A stretch of 30,246 bases of DNA, from contig JAUJNC010000053.1 of NCBI GenBank assembly GCA_030446525.1, forward strand, positions 1-30,246. The letters run 5' to 3'. Shown here piece by piece: positions 1 through 8,849 of the stretch. How positions within the stretch are numbered: position 1 is the stretch's first letter; each line of letters starts with the position of its first letter. A program made the translations under genes and the position numbers. The notes beneath the pieces were generated by a model that was given only the letters and a program-made list of their open reading frames with translations, was not told where the DNA came from and did not search any database. The stretch is from Armatimonadaceae bacterium (GTDB lineage Bacteria > Armatimonadota > Armatimonadia > Armatimonadales > Armatimonadaceae).

Positions 1-1991
1 ACGGCGCCCGTGTCCGGCCCGGCGGTCGCGCGGAAGCGGGTCACGCCCGGCGGCAGGAGGTAGGTGATCACGGAGTTGGCGTGCGTCCCGATCCCGTCGG
101 CGAAGGTCTGGTCGAGGAGGCGCAGCGGCTTCTCGACGATGCTTTTACCCGTCTGGACCTGCCCGAAACCTGTGGTCGCCGAGTGCCAGGGCAGATCGGT
201 CAGCTTGATCTCGCCCCGCGGGCCGACGAGCCGGGGCCGGACCCAATCGGCCCAATCCTGACTCCGTTTGTTGCCCCCGTCAGTCGCCACGAGCGACAAA
301 ACCTCCGCGCCCGTGACGTCGACGTCGATCTCAATCGACCCGGACCTCATCAGGCCGCTTCGGAGGCGGACGGCCGCCCGACCCGGGGGAGACAGGACGG
401 GCTGGCCGCGCACGATCCGCAGCGCGTTCGCCGGCCGCGGCCAGACACCGGTGAGCGAGGAGACCGCGTCGGCGAACTGCTCGGCCGACATCCGCTTGAC
501 GACCGGCCCGGAGAACACATAGCGCTCCACCCGCTCCGAGGGCTGCCCCGCCGACGGCAGCTGGTAGGCGCGCGACGTGACGATCCGCTCGATGCTCTTT
601 TTGACGTCGTAGCCGTTGTCGGCGAAATCGGCGGCGAGCCAGTCCAGCAGGTCCGGGTTCCAGGGACGGCTGTCCATCTCGTCGGTCGGCTCGACCAGCC
701 CCCGCCCCATCAGCCGCGCCCAGAGCCGGTTGACGAACGTGCGGGCGAGCCGGCCGTTGTTCTTGCCGGTGATGGCGGACGCGAGCTGCCCCAGCCGCTT
801 TTCTGGCGGCGCGGCGCCGTCGATGGCGCCGAGCTCCGGGTACAGGAACTTGACCGGGGCCACCCGGCCCGTGGGGTTGTCACAGCGGACCATCTCCAGC
901 TTTTGCGGCTCCGCGGCGTAGATCGCCGCCATGCCGTACGCGTCCGACAGCTTCCACTCGTTCACGAAGCTGTCGTGGCAGGAGGCGCACTTGAGGTTCA
1001 CGCCCAGGAAGACCTGCGAGATGTTCTGGGCCGCCTGCATCTCCGGCGTCTGGCTGGCGTTGACGACGCCGCGCCAAACGATGCCCTTGACGAAACCGGC
1101 GGACTCGGGCCTGGGGTTCACCAGCTGGGCGACGAACCGGTCGTACGGCAGGTTGTTCGCCAGCGCGTCGTACAGCCAGCCGGTGATCTGCGTCCGGCCG
1201 CCGTCGATGTAGCCCGTGCCGGCGTAGTCGTTGCGCAGCAGGTCGTTCCAGAACGTCAGCCAGTGTTCGGCGTAGCGCCGGTTGTCCCCGAGCAGGCGCC
1301 GGGCCAGCAGCGCCCGTTTGTCGGGGCGCCGGTCGAGGAGAAAGGCCCGCGTCTCTTCGGGGGTCGGGAGCAGGCCGACGATATCCAGATATACCCGCCG
1401 GGCGTACGTGCGGTCGTCGACGACCGGACGCGGCCGGATCTTGTGGTCCTGGAAGTACGGCTGGAGGAGCCGGTCGATGGGGTTGGTCAACCCGGACCCC
1501 GGCCGGGCTGCCGGGAGCTCGGGGCGCCGGTGCGCCAGAAGGGGCCGCCACGCGGGCGCCGTCTTCGCATCGTCGAAGGCCAGCCCCTGGTCGATCCAGG
1601 CTTGCAGCGCGCCGATTTCGGCCTGGGTGAGCCGCGGCCCCGTGGGGGGCATGGCCTTGCCCGGCACCTCGCCGGACACCAGCTTGATCAGGTAGCTCCG
1701 GGCGCTGCCGCCGATGTGGACCACCGGGTGGGTTTGGCCGCCCGCGAGAAAGGTCTCGCGGGTGTCCATCGTGAAGCCGCCCTGGCGCGCGCCGCCCGCG
1801 TGGCAGCTGTAGCACCGCGCCGCCAGGATGGGCTTCACGTCCCGTTCATAAGAGACTTGTTTGGCCGCTGCCGGTTTACCTCCGGCCGCGGCCGACGGCG
1901 GGGACGGCTTCGCGCGCGGCGCGGATGCCCCCGCGATACCGACGCAAAGTAAAAATGCGAGCGTAGACAGGCCGTAGAGCGCGCGGATCAT
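1..1991 (-). CDS. PSCyt1-DUF1549-DUF1553 cytochrome with NPCBM domain (partial, C-terminus off window)
   Basis: The frame stays open from ATG 1991 to the left edge (663 residues visible). It starts with a signal peptide (hydrophobic to about residue 24). A first heme-binding motif, CYSCH, lies at residues 60-64 in a PSCyt1-like domain. A DUF1549 (PSCyt2) domain follows with a second heme motif, CASCH, at 335-339. The DUF1553 (PSD1) region is recognisable by its NRLWARLMGRGLV motif. From about residue 547 there is an NPCBM-like beta domain with the signature GIGTHANSVITY. Proteins of this family are exported and abundant in Planctomycetes and relatives. They are thought to act in periplasmic electron transfer coupled to breakdown of complex glycans, but the exact role is unproven. 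The carbohydrate-binding-like tail fits that view. No Shine-Dalgarno sequence precedes the ATG (see the promoter at 1998). A 623-residue open frame on the other strand is an antisense shadow. Confidence 0.93.
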   Translation of the reverse strand, partial: MIRALYGLSTLAFLLCVGIAGASAPRAKPSPPSAAAGGKPAAAKQVSYERDVKPILAARCYSCHAGGARQGGFTMDTRETFLAGGQTHPVVHIGGSARSYLIKLVSGEVPGKAMPPTGPRLTQAEIGALQAWIDQGLAFDDAKTAPAWRPLLAHRRPELPAARPGSGLTNPIDRLLQPYFQDHKIRPRPVVDDRTYARRVYLDIVGLLPTPEETRAFLLDRRPDKRALLARRLLGDNRRYAEHWLTFWNDLLRNDYAGTGYIDGGRTQITGWLYDALANNLPYDRFVAQLVNPRPESAGFVKGIVWRGVVNASQTPEMQAAQNISQVFLGVNLKCASCHDSFVNEWKLSDAYGMAAIYAAEPQKLEMVRCDNPTGRVAPVKFLYPELGAIDGAAPPEKRLGQLASAITGKNNGRLARTFVNRLWARLMGRGLVEPTDEMDSRPWNPDLLDWLAADFADNGYDVKKSIERIVTSRAYQLPSAGQPSERVERYVFSGPVVKRMSAEQFADAVSSLTGVWPRPANALRIVRGQPVLSPPGRAAVRLRSGLMRSGSIEIDVDVTGAEVLSLVATDGGNKRSQDWADWVRPRLVGPRGEIKLTDLPWHSATTGFGQVQTGKSIVEKPLRLLDQTFADGIGTHANSVITYLLPPGVTRFRATAGPDTGA

Positions 1992-1997
1992 AACGCT

Positions 1998-2026
1998 ACT
2001 TTACGGCGCCGGGGCGGTTATGTCAA
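1998..2026 (-). promoter_or_regulatory. Sigma70-like promoter for the DUF1549 gene, apparently leaderless
   Basis: Read on the minus strand, a perfect TTGACA (2026-2021) is followed after 17 bases by TAAAGT (2003-1998). Transcription starting seven bases downstream would begin at the A of ATG 1991. The -35 box lies in the last codons of the upstream PLP-enzyme gene. No ribosome binding site is visible before the ATG, which fits a leaderless mRNA. Confidence 0.5.
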
Positions 2027-3784
2027 GCCGGCAGACAGCTTCGACTCGATGTAGCGCCGGTGCGTGTCCAGGTAGCACTCCCTGATCAGCGAATCGGTGT
2101 CGGGGGCGGCAGGGAAGGCGCCGGAGAACCCCGGCACTTGCGGATCGATCGTGAACCGGGCGGTATCGACCAGGTGCGCGATCAGGTCCCGGGGGTCTTC
2201 GTCTCCGAGCGCGAAGCGGATCGTCGTCGGGGTGATGCCTGCCTGCCCCAGCGCCTCGGGGGAAAGCTCGGAATGCGTGGTCAGCGCCGGGCAGCTGACG
2301 ATGGTGTTCGACTGGCCCAGGCTGATCATGTGGCCGAACGTGGGGGCCAGATTGTCGAAGAAGCGCTGGAACGCCTCGCGCGGCACGCCCGCCGCCTCCA
2401 TGTCGATGGTGAACAGTGGTGCGGGCAGACCCAGGAACAGGAGCCTTTCGCGCAGCGGCGCGTTCGGGTCGGCCGGCAGCGCGTTCGCGTGAACCGTGAC
2501 ACGGGGGTGCGCGTCGAGGAAGCGGGCGAGTATCTGCGTGTTGATGCACTTGGCCAGCATCCGCACTTCCAGCGTCCGGATGCCCTGGATGACCTCGTAG
2601 GCGGCGTCGGCGTGGAGGAACGCGCCCTTGACGTAGTACACGTTCCAAAACAGGGTGTCCCTCCACGACACACCGCCCGCGGTTTCGCCTTTGGGCATGA
2701 ACATGTCTTCGTTGCGCCCGATGACGACGCCGGCGATCACCGATCCCGTCCCCGAAAGGTCCTTGGTATAACTGTGGATGACGAAATCCGGCCGTTCGGC
2801 GGGGTCGTCCCGCTGCAAGGGGTGATGGAGGAAGGGCGTGCCCACCGTGGCGTCGAGGATCACGCGCAGTCCGAGGCGGTGTGCCTCGCGGCAGATGGCC
2901 GGCACGTCGAGCACGTAGCCGTGGGGGTTGCACGGGGACTCGATATAGACATAGGCGCGCCGTCCCTGTTCAAGACGCCCCCTGTGGCGGCGGCGAACAC
3001 CCTCCCAGCACCGCAGGAAGTCCGGGGCGCCGTAGCCGTCGAAGGTTTCCACGGCGATATCGAGGTTGGCCGGCTTGGCGTACCAATCGTGTATCAGCTG
3101 GTGCGCCCCGCCGTAGATGTTACGGCTCGTGATCAGGATGTCGTCCCGGCCCAGCAGGTGCGCCAGGGCGGCGTCGATGGCGGCCATGCCGCTGTTGAAG
3201 TTCCACGCCAGGTATTCCCGGGCGTACGGCCCGGCCTCCAGGTCCACGATGTAGTTCGCCAGCGAGACCGAGGTCGGGTTCAGCAACCGGGAGTAGATCT
3301 CCAGCAGCAGCTCCTTGCCCTGGAAGGCGTCTTCGATCCACTCGGCGCACGCGTAGATGTACGTCGCCGTCCGGGTGATGACCGGCGTGGCGGCGAAGAT
3401 CGCCGTCACGTTGTCGAAGACGGGATACGGCCCCTTGGCGTACTGGGTCGAGGCGCTATATCCCAGGCTCTGGTAGCTGTGCCGCGACGGGTTCTGCAGC
3501 ATGTCCAGCAGCTTGGCGAACTGGAACGAGAGGAACTTCTTCGCGTTGAAATAGGCGATACGGTCCGAACGATCCAGGGTGTGGATAGACTCGAGCGTGA
3601 GCCGCCACAGCCGCTCCACGTCTTCCTGGCTCTCATACAGCCGCCGGCTGATTTGCGCCAGCGTGCGCCCGTACGGGCCCTCCTCGTCAATGCCGAAGTG
3701 TTCCAGCTGTTCGGCCACCAGCTGCTCGATGCTGGCGGCACGGGTCGTGTTGCGTCGCGGCGAGAGTCTTCGCTGGCTCAACAT
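2018..3784 (-). CDS. Cys/Met-metabolism PLP-dependent enzyme with long N-terminal extension
   Basis: An intact 588-residue protein with a strong start: AGGAGA lies a few bases before ATG 3784. From about residue 185 it matches the Cys_Met_Meta_PP fold (cystathionine gamma-synthase, gamma-lyase and O-acetylhomoserine sulfhydrylase relatives). FNSGMAAI is at 196-203, the IYGGAHQL loop near 224 and ESPCNPHG at 282-289. The PLP-contacting Asp is D311, and the Schiff-base lysine K341 sits in HSYTKDLSGTGS. Typical members have about 400 residues, so the first 165 or so are an additional helical region I do not recognise (rich in Arg, Tyr and Phe). The substrate cannot be assigned. A role in sulfur amino acid metabolism is likely but not proven. 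It is cytoplasmic with no signal peptide. It is divergent from the Tat oxidoreductase gene at 3899. Confidence 0.9.
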   Translation of the reverse strand: MLSQRRLSPRRNTTRAASIEQLVAEQLEHFGIDEEGPYGRTLAQISRRLYESQEDVERLWRLTLESIHTLDRSDRIAYFNAKKFLSFQFAKLLDMLQNPSRHSYQSLGYSASTQYAKGPYPVFDNVTAIFAATPVITRTATYIYACAEWIEDAFQGKELLLEIYSRLLNPTSVSLANYIVDLEAGPYAREYLAWNFNSGMAAIDAALAHLLGRDDILITSRNIYGGAHQLIHDWYAKPANLDIAVETFDGYGAPDFLRCWEGVRRRHRGRLEQGRRAYVYIESPCNPHGYVLDVPAICREAHRLGLRVILDATVGTPFLHHPLQRDDPAERPDFVIHSYTKDLSGTGSVIAGVVIGRNEDMFMPKGETAGGVSWRDTLFWNVYYVKGAFLHADAAYEVIQGIRTLEVRMLAKCINTQILARFLDAHPRVTVHANALPADPNAPLRERLLFLGLPAPLFTIDMEAAGVPREAFQRFFDNLAPTFGHMISLGQSNTIVSCPALTTHSELSPEALGQAGITPTTIRFALGDEDPRDLIAHLVDTARFTIDPQVPGFSGAFPAAPDTDSLIRECYLDTHRRYIESKLSAGLT

Positions 3785-3824
3785 GTTCTGTCTCCTGTGC
3801 GCCTGTCACGGGTTTGGCCCGGCA

Positions 3825-3853
3825 TTGATTACTTACGCGCTCTATGCTACAAT
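3825..3853 (+). promoter_or_regulatory. Promoter of the Gfo/Idh/MocA-PhoD operon
   Basis: TTGATT (3825-3830) is separated by 17 bases from TACAAT (3848-3853). The -10 box is preceded by TGC, giving an extended -10. Transcription would start near 3860, about 39 bases before ATG 3899. This is one of the best promoter matches in the window. Confidence 0.6.
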
Positions 3854-3898
3854 CGTTGCGAGCCGAAGTGCTTTGCCTTTGTATCGGCATCCAGGGAC

Positions 3899-5185
3899 AT
3901 GAACCGAAGAGACTTTATCACGACCTCCGTCGCCGGCGTGGCTTTGCCGGCGGTGCCCCTGCTGGGCGCCGAGCCGACGCGCAAATACCGCACCGCCCTG
4001 ATCGGCAGCGGCTGGTGGGGCAGGAACATCCTGCGCTGCGCCATGGAGGCGGGCGGATCCAAAGTCGTGGCGCTCTGTGATGTCGATCAGAGTCAGCGGG
4101 ATGCGGCCGCCGCGGAGGTGGAGCAGCTTTCCGGCGACACGCCGAAAAAGTACAAGGACTACCGCGAGCTGCTGGACAAGGAGAAACCGGAGATCGTGAT
4201 CGTGGCGACGCCGGACCACTGGCACCCGCTGATCACCATCGCCGCGGTCACGGCGGGCGCGCACGTCTACGTCGAGAAGCCCGTCAGTCACACGATCTAC
4301 GAGGGCCGCGCGATGGTCCGGGCGGCGCGGGACGCCGGCCGGGTGGTGCAGGTCGGCACCCACCGCCGCGTCTCGCCGCACAACCGGTCCGCCATGGCGT
4401 TCCTGCGCGCGGGCAAAGCCGGCAAGATCGGCATGGTCCGCGCGTTTGTGCACTCCGGCGGCGGGCCGGGCGAACCGACGCCGGACTCCGAGCCGCCCGC
4501 GGGCCTGGACTGGGACCTGTGGTGCGGCCCCGCCCCCCTGCGCCCGTTCAATAAGCGGATCCATCCGAAAGGGTTCCGCCACTTCCTCGATTACGCCAAC
4601 GGGCAGCTGGGTGACTGGGGCATCCACTGGCTGGACCAGATCCTCTGGTGGACCGAGGAGAAGTACCCGAAGGCGGTCTATTCGACGGGCGACCGGCACG
4701 TCAAGCGGGACAACACGGACGCGCCCGACACCCAGTTGGCCAGCTTCGAGTTCGAGGGCTTCACCGCCGTCTGGGAGCACCGCCAGTACGCCGGCAACGC
4801 GGCGGAAAAGGCCAACCTCGGCTGCTACTTCTACGGCACCGGGGGCACGCTCCACCTGGGCTGGCAGGACGGCTGGACCTTCTACCCGGTGAATAAGGAC
4901 AAGCCGACCCTCCACGAGGACGCCCGGCTGAACCAGCCCGACGGCCAGAACATCCGCGAGCTCTGGGCGGACTTCCTCGAAAGCGTCAGAACGGGGAAAC
5001 GGCCGGTGTGCGACATCGAGATCGGCCACCGGTCCACGAGCATGAGCCTGCTGGGCATGCTGTCGCTCAAGCTCGGCCGCAGCGTCCGCTGGGACGGCGA
5101 CAAGGAGGTCATCGTCGGCGACCCCGAGGCCAGTAAGCTGCTCAGCCGCCCGTACCGCGCCCCGTGGGAATATCCCAAAGCATAG
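3899..5185 (+). CDS. Gfo/Idh/MocA family oxidoreductase, Tat-exported
   Basis: The protein has 428 residues and starts at the ATG of a twin-arginine signal (MNRRDF followed by a hydrophobic stretch to about residue 23). It is therefore expected to be exported folded with its NAD(P) cofactor. The Rossmann motif GSGWWG is at 36-41, with D61 at the end of beta 2 as expected for NAD(H) binding. ATPDHWH is at 103-109 and the family EKP motif at 126-128. The C-terminal half has the WGIHWLDQILWW stretch common in the planctomycete-type secreted members. Such proteins oxidise or reduce sugars, inositols or related polyols, but the substrate is not readable here. The longer frame upstream, open from 2060, is antisense to the PLP gene and is not part of the gene. 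The phosphatase gene follows after eight bases, so the two are probably one operon. Confidence 0.95.
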   Translation: MNRRDFITTSVAGVALPAVPLLGAEPTRKYRTALIGSGWWGRNILRCAMEAGGSKVVALCDVDQSQRDAAAAEVEQLSGDTPKKYKDYRELLDKEKPEIVIVATPDHWHPLITIAAVTAGAHVYVEKPVSHTIYEGRAMVRAARDAGRVVQVGTHRRVSPHNRSAMAFLRAGKAGKIGMVRAFVHSGGGPGEPTPDSEPPAGLDWDLWCGPAPLRPFNKRIHPKGFRHFLDYANGQLGDWGIHWLDQILWWTEEKYPKAVYSTGDRHVKRDNTDAPDTQLASFEFEGFTAVWEHRQYAGNAAEKANLGCYFYGTGGTLHLGWQDGWTFYPVNKDKPTLHEDARLNQPDGQNIRELWADFLESVRTGKRPVCDIEIGHRSTSMSLLGMLSLKLGRSVRWDGDKEVIVGDPEASKLLSRPYRAPWEYPKA

Positions 5186-5193
5186 GGCAAAAG

Positions 5194-6933
5194 ATGAACC
5201 GCCGGGATTTCCTTCATCTCGCCGGCCTGGGGCTGCTGACCACCCCATTTCTGGTAACCTTCCGCGGGGGGGCGGCATGGGGGGGCAGCTTGGAGACAGA
5301 GGGGCTTCCGGCCGATCCATCCCGGCCCTCGGAGCGCGTGTTCGGCCTGTCGGTGGCGTCGGGCGATCCCACACCGACCGGGGTCATTCTGTGGACGCGC
5401 GTCAACCCGGAGGTGTGGAACATTGGGCGTGACCTGGCTTTCGAGGTGGCGGAGGACCCGGAGTTCCGCCGGCCCGTGCTGTGGGGGCGGGTGGCGGGGA
5501 AGCACTTCGGCCCCGAGCGCGACCACACCGTCCTGATAGACCTCGACGGGCGGCTCGCGCCCGGACGCGTCTACTTCTACCGCTTCCTGTACGACGGAAC
5601 GAGGAGCCGCACGGGCCGGTGTCGCACCCTGCCGCGCGAGGACGACCGCGTGTACCGCCTGAAGCTCGGCGTGGTCACCTGTCAGGACTACACCAACGGC
5701 TACTACGGCGCGTTCCATCATCTCGCGCGCGAAGAGGTGGACTACGTCGTTCATCTCGGCGATTTCATCTACGAGACCACGGGCGGCACCGGCTTCCAGA
5801 AAACGCCGTATCCCGACCGGCGTATCGCTCTGCCGAGCGGCGCGAACGTGTGTCTCGGGCTGGACGACTACCGCGCCGTTTACCGCACGTACCGGTCCGA
5901 CCCCTTCCTGCAGCGCGCGCTGGAGCGGCACACCTGGATCGTCCTCTGGGACGACCACGAGACCGCGAACGACAGCTACTGGGATTATGCCCGCGACACC
6001 CTGGGCGCCCCCGACCACCCGTACCAGATCGACAGCCGGTACAAGAACGATCCGGCATTGCTGAACCGGCTGAAGCGGGACGCGCAGCAGGCGTGGGCGG
6101 AGTACGTGCCCGCGCGCGTGCGGGTCAACCCGGCCGCATCCCGCCCGCACGAGTACCTGCGGATCTACCGCAAGTTCCGCTTCGGCACCCTGGCCGAGCT
6201 GTTCCTGACGGACCAGCGCACCTACCGCTCGCCCCACCCGGCCGGCGAGAAGGCCGTCGGGGAGCGGTACCTGGCGCGCTCGCCCCGTTCCAACGATCCC
6301 GCGCAGACCATGCTGGGCGCGGACCAGCGCGACTGGCTCCTTCGGGGGATGAAAACCTCGCCCGCGCTGTGGAAGGTATGGGGCAACGAGGTCTTCCAGG
6401 CCCCGCTGCAGTTCCGGCTCGGCGGCCTGCTGCCCGGCGCCGGCCCCGAACCCGTCTCCGCCACTCTCGACGCCTGGGACGGCTACGCCCACGAGCGGAG
6501 CCGCATCGCCCGCGAGCTGAAGAAGGCCCAGCTGCGAAACCTCGTGGTCCTGACCGGCGACCTCCACTCGTATATCGCCTCGTACCTCAAGCTGGACTGG
6601 GGCAACGCCTCGAACCGCGACGAGGACAATCTGGTGGGCGTGGAATACATGACCCCCGCCGTCACATCGGCCAACCTTGCGGAGCGCGCCCCCGGTAACC
6701 TCCCCGTGCCGACCGATCCGAATACCCTCAGCGCTCTGGTTCGAAGCTTCAACCCGCACATCGCCTTTTTCAACAGCCGCGACTGGGGCTACTCCGTCGT
6801 CGAGTTCAACCGCTTCTACTGCCTGTACACGGCCTACGCGGTCGACAAGTCCCGGAACAGCGAGAGCGCCGCCAGGACCGTGCTGCGGCAGCTGCGGACC
6901 CCCGTGGGCCGCGTCGCCATCGAGCCGGTATGA
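5194..6933 (+). CDS. phoD: PhoD-like alkaline phosphatase/phosphodiesterase
   Basis: The protein has 579 residues. I chose ATG 5194 because a twin-arginine signal (MNRRDFLHLAGLGLL) begins there, ten codons inside the open frame. An N-terminal PhoD_N-like beta domain (about 45-150) is followed by the metallophosphatase core. LGDFIYE is at 188-194, WDDHETAND at 252-260, WKVWGNEV at 393-400 and TGDLHSY at 454-460. These carry the Asp, His and Asn metal ligands of the PhoD family (Fe and Ca enzymes that cleave phosphomonoesters and phosphodiesters). It should work outside the cytoplasmic membrane, scavenging phosphate. It directly follows the Tat oxidoreductase gene with an eight-base gap, so co-transcription is likely. 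A 743-residue antisense frame covering the gene is a high-GC shadow. Confidence 0.95.
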   Translation: MNRRDFLHLAGLGLLTTPFLVTFRGGAAWGGSLETEGLPADPSRPSERVFGLSVASGDPTPTGVILWTRVNPEVWNIGRDLAFEVAEDPEFRRPVLWGRVAGKHFGPERDHTVLIDLDGRLAPGRVYFYRFLYDGTRSRTGRCRTLPREDDRVYRLKLGVVTCQDYTNGYYGAFHHLAREEVDYVVHLGDFIYETTGGTGFQKTPYPDRRIALPSGANVCLGLDDYRAVYRTYRSDPFLQRALERHTWIVLWDDHETANDSYWDYARDTLGAPDHPYQIDSRYKNDPALLNRLKRDAQQAWAEYVPARVRVNPAASRPHEYLRIYRKFRFGTLAELFLTDQRTYRSPHPAGEKAVGERYLARSPRSNDPAQTMLGADQRDWLLRGMKTSPALWKVWGNEVFQAPLQFRLGGLLPGAGPEPVSATLDAWDGYAHERSRIARELKKAQLRNLVVLTGDLHSYIASYLKLDWGNASNRDEDNLVGVEYMTPAVTSANLAERAPGNLPVPTDPNTLSALVRSFNPHIAFFNSRDWGYSVVEFNRFYCLYTAYAVDKSRNSESAARTVLRQLRTPVGRVAIEPV

Positions 6934-6944
6934 CCGTCGGTGCG

Positions 6945-7580
6945 CTAGGGGCGCAGGATCTTCGGCGGCGGGATCGTCATGCGGAACGTCGGGGCGGCAA
7001 CGGCAAACACTGGGGTCTCCCCTACCCGATAGGGAAAACGGGGCGACCATTCGCAGACGTGTAGACCGGTCCGGACCACGCGTGCCTGCAGTGTCGCCAC
7101 CGTGAACGCCCACCCGCCGTCCCGGCGCCCGAGGAACGGCGCGGGCAGCCAGACAGGTAACCGCCAGGCGCTGCGTTGGTCAAAGGTCACGGTGGCGATA
7201 GGGCCGGCAGCGTCGGTGACACGGACCGTGTCGCCCTCCCAGGTGAAGTCTGCCCTCTCCTTTGCCAGGCCCCAGATACGCCGCCCGCCCCAGAGCGACG
7301 CCGGATCATTCACCCAGATGTAGGGGACGTGGAGCCCGAAGCGGAAGCCGCGGCGCGCCAGGACACCCACCACCAGTTCGTCGTACCGAAGCGTGCCTTC
7401 CCGATACCGAACGAGCATCACAACGAGCCGGTGCGGACCGAGCACGTGCTGCAAACCGTCTGGCAGATGAACGGGAGCATCGGTCTTAAACAGGCCCGCC
7501 CAAAAGCGCCCATCCAGACGCCACGGCGCCGGGGGATACGGCACTTCAATCGGCTTTTGCGGCTGCATCCTAGTTTCCAT
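6945..7580 (-). CDS. Acetoacetate decarboxylase superfamily protein
   Basis: The protein has 211 residues from ATG 7580. A second possible ATG is at 7568, and neither has a strong ribosome binding site. The sequence follows the ADC fold: YDELVV places E68 where the catalytic Glu of acetoacetate decarboxylase lies. VNDPASLWGGRRIWGLAK ends in K107, aligned with the Schiff-base region. True decarboxylases have two adjacent lysines here, whereas this protein has Lys followed by Glu, so decarboxylation of acetoacetate is not certain. Many superfamily members of this size have other or unknown reactions. The start lies four bases after the stop of the SEC-C gene, suggesting one transcript. It converges on phoD with an 11-base gap and no visible terminator. 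Confidence 0.82.
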   Translation of the reverse strand: METRMQPQKPIEVPYPPAPWRLDGRFWAGLFKTDAPVHLPDGLQHVLGPHRLVVMLVRYREGTLRYDELVVGVLARRGFRFGLHVPYIWVNDPASLWGGRRIWGLAKERADFTWEGDTVRVTDAAGPIATVTFDQRSAWRLPVWLPAPFLGRRDGGWAFTVATLQARVVRTGLHVCEWSPRFPYRVGETPVFAVAAPTFRMTIPPPKILRP

Positions 7581-7584
7581 GCCG

Positions 7585-8849
7585 TCACCGTCCGCAGCAG
7601 TGCTTGTACTTTTTGCCGCTCCCGCAGGGGCAGGGCTCGTTGCGGCCCACGGAGCGCCGGGCAGGTTCCGTCCTGGCGGGTGGGGGCGCGTGCAGCGCCC
7701 GCGAAAGCTCGTCGCTGATCGGGGAGACGGCGGGCAGTGTCGGCTGGTTGTAGTAGCTCGGTTTGTATCTCTGCAGGAAGCTCTCGCCGTAGCGTTTCCA
7801 GGTGAAGCTTTTGCGGGCCGGAAAGGCCTTGACAAACACCTTGTCGACGTTTTGGGGGTAGCGCTCGGCAAGCCGGCGCAGCGGCAGCGGGGAGACGTAG
7901 GGGCTTTGCACGTAGCCCCGCACCGCTTCCCGGTGGCGCTCGTCGCCTGCGAGGTCGGGATTCTGAAACGCCTCCTCGACGAGGCCGAAGTCGGGGAAGA
8001 AGTTCAGCCCTTCCACCTCGTCGTAGATCACCCCCACCGTCTCCCTTTCCCGAAGGTCCTCGTCGAAGCTTTCCACCGGCAGCGGAGGCACGCAGCCGTA
8101 CTCCCGCTGCGCCTTCTCGGCGCGTGTCAGGCCCTCCGCATCCCGCACCCCGTGCATCTTGAAATGCATGTACTCTCGCATCCGCTCCGTCAGCTCGCGG
8201 CCGGGAAGGACGACCAGATCGGAGCCGAAGAAGGCAATGAAGTCCCGGCGATCCTGCCGCTGGAGCTCCCATGCTTGCTCCAGTTTTCTAGGGTTGCGGA
8301 AGACAAGCTTGGGATGTTCCAGGGCCAGTTTAGCCGCCGCTCGATAGATTTCGTCCCGTTGGGAGGCGGAATACGTCTGCACGGCGCCGCTGAGGAGCCA
8401 GTCGTCGCCCACGGGGGTCAGGCGCGTGGCGATGAAGCCGCCTTTGAGCAGCTTTGCCAGTGGGGCGACGCCCATGTTCGAATAGACCCAGTAGGTCAGT
8501 TCGTCCACCAGATTGACCAGCAGGATGGCATCGCCCTCCGGTCCCCGATGGCAAACAGCCCCTCGACCGGCTCCTGCCAGGCTCAGGAGCAGCGCTCCTC
8601 CTCGGGCAGGCTCAGGGTGCTCGGCGAGATAGTAATCCATAATGCTTTGTCCGTCGGGAAGCGGTGCTGCAGGATGAACGCGTCGAGGGCGTTAATCACG
8701 CCGTCCCCTCGGTTCTTCTGCTCAGCACGCCCAGTCGCCTTTCAAACCAAGCGTCCAGCACGGCGCGAAAGCGTGGCTGCCGGGCAAATCGCACCAGCCT
8801 CGCCCTTCAGGTCGCCGGCGCGCTCGATCAAATCTGGATTGGCTGGCAT
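7585..8849 (-). CDS. SEC-C motif protein (frameshifted)
   Basis: The intact part (from 8640) has 351 residues and ends in the zinc-binding SEC-C motif [13 protein letters not shown], as at the end of SecA. The middle region is helical and unfamiliar. Coding sense continues upstream to ATG 8849 ([16 protein letters not shown]), which follows a GGAAAA stretch. The parts [17 protein letters not shown] and [13 protein letters not shown] lie in another frame. At least three one-base indels, near 8770, 8640 and 8560-8600, must be corrected to join them, giving about 420 residues. The corrected text near 8570 reads [15 protein letters not shown] tails occur on many proteins of unknown function and are thought to bind zinc or contact SecB or ribosomes. 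The function is unknown. The start overlaps the end of the beta-helix gene by about 20 bases. Confidence 0.75.

Noticed and set aside
81..1952. A 623-codon open frame on the plus strand
   Set aside because: It is antisense to the DUF1549/DUF1553 gene, has repetitive Arg/Pro/Gly/Val composition and no domain. Such frames are common opposite high-GC genes.
2060..3898. N-terminal extension of the Gfo/Idh/MocA frame to give 1,041 residues
   Set aside because: The upstream part is antisense to the PLP enzyme gene. The Tat signal and the promoter at 3825 fix the start at 3899.
4882..7113. A 743-codon minus-strand frame opposite phoD
   Set aside because: PhoD motifs are intact on the plus strand, and the minus product has no recognisable motif.
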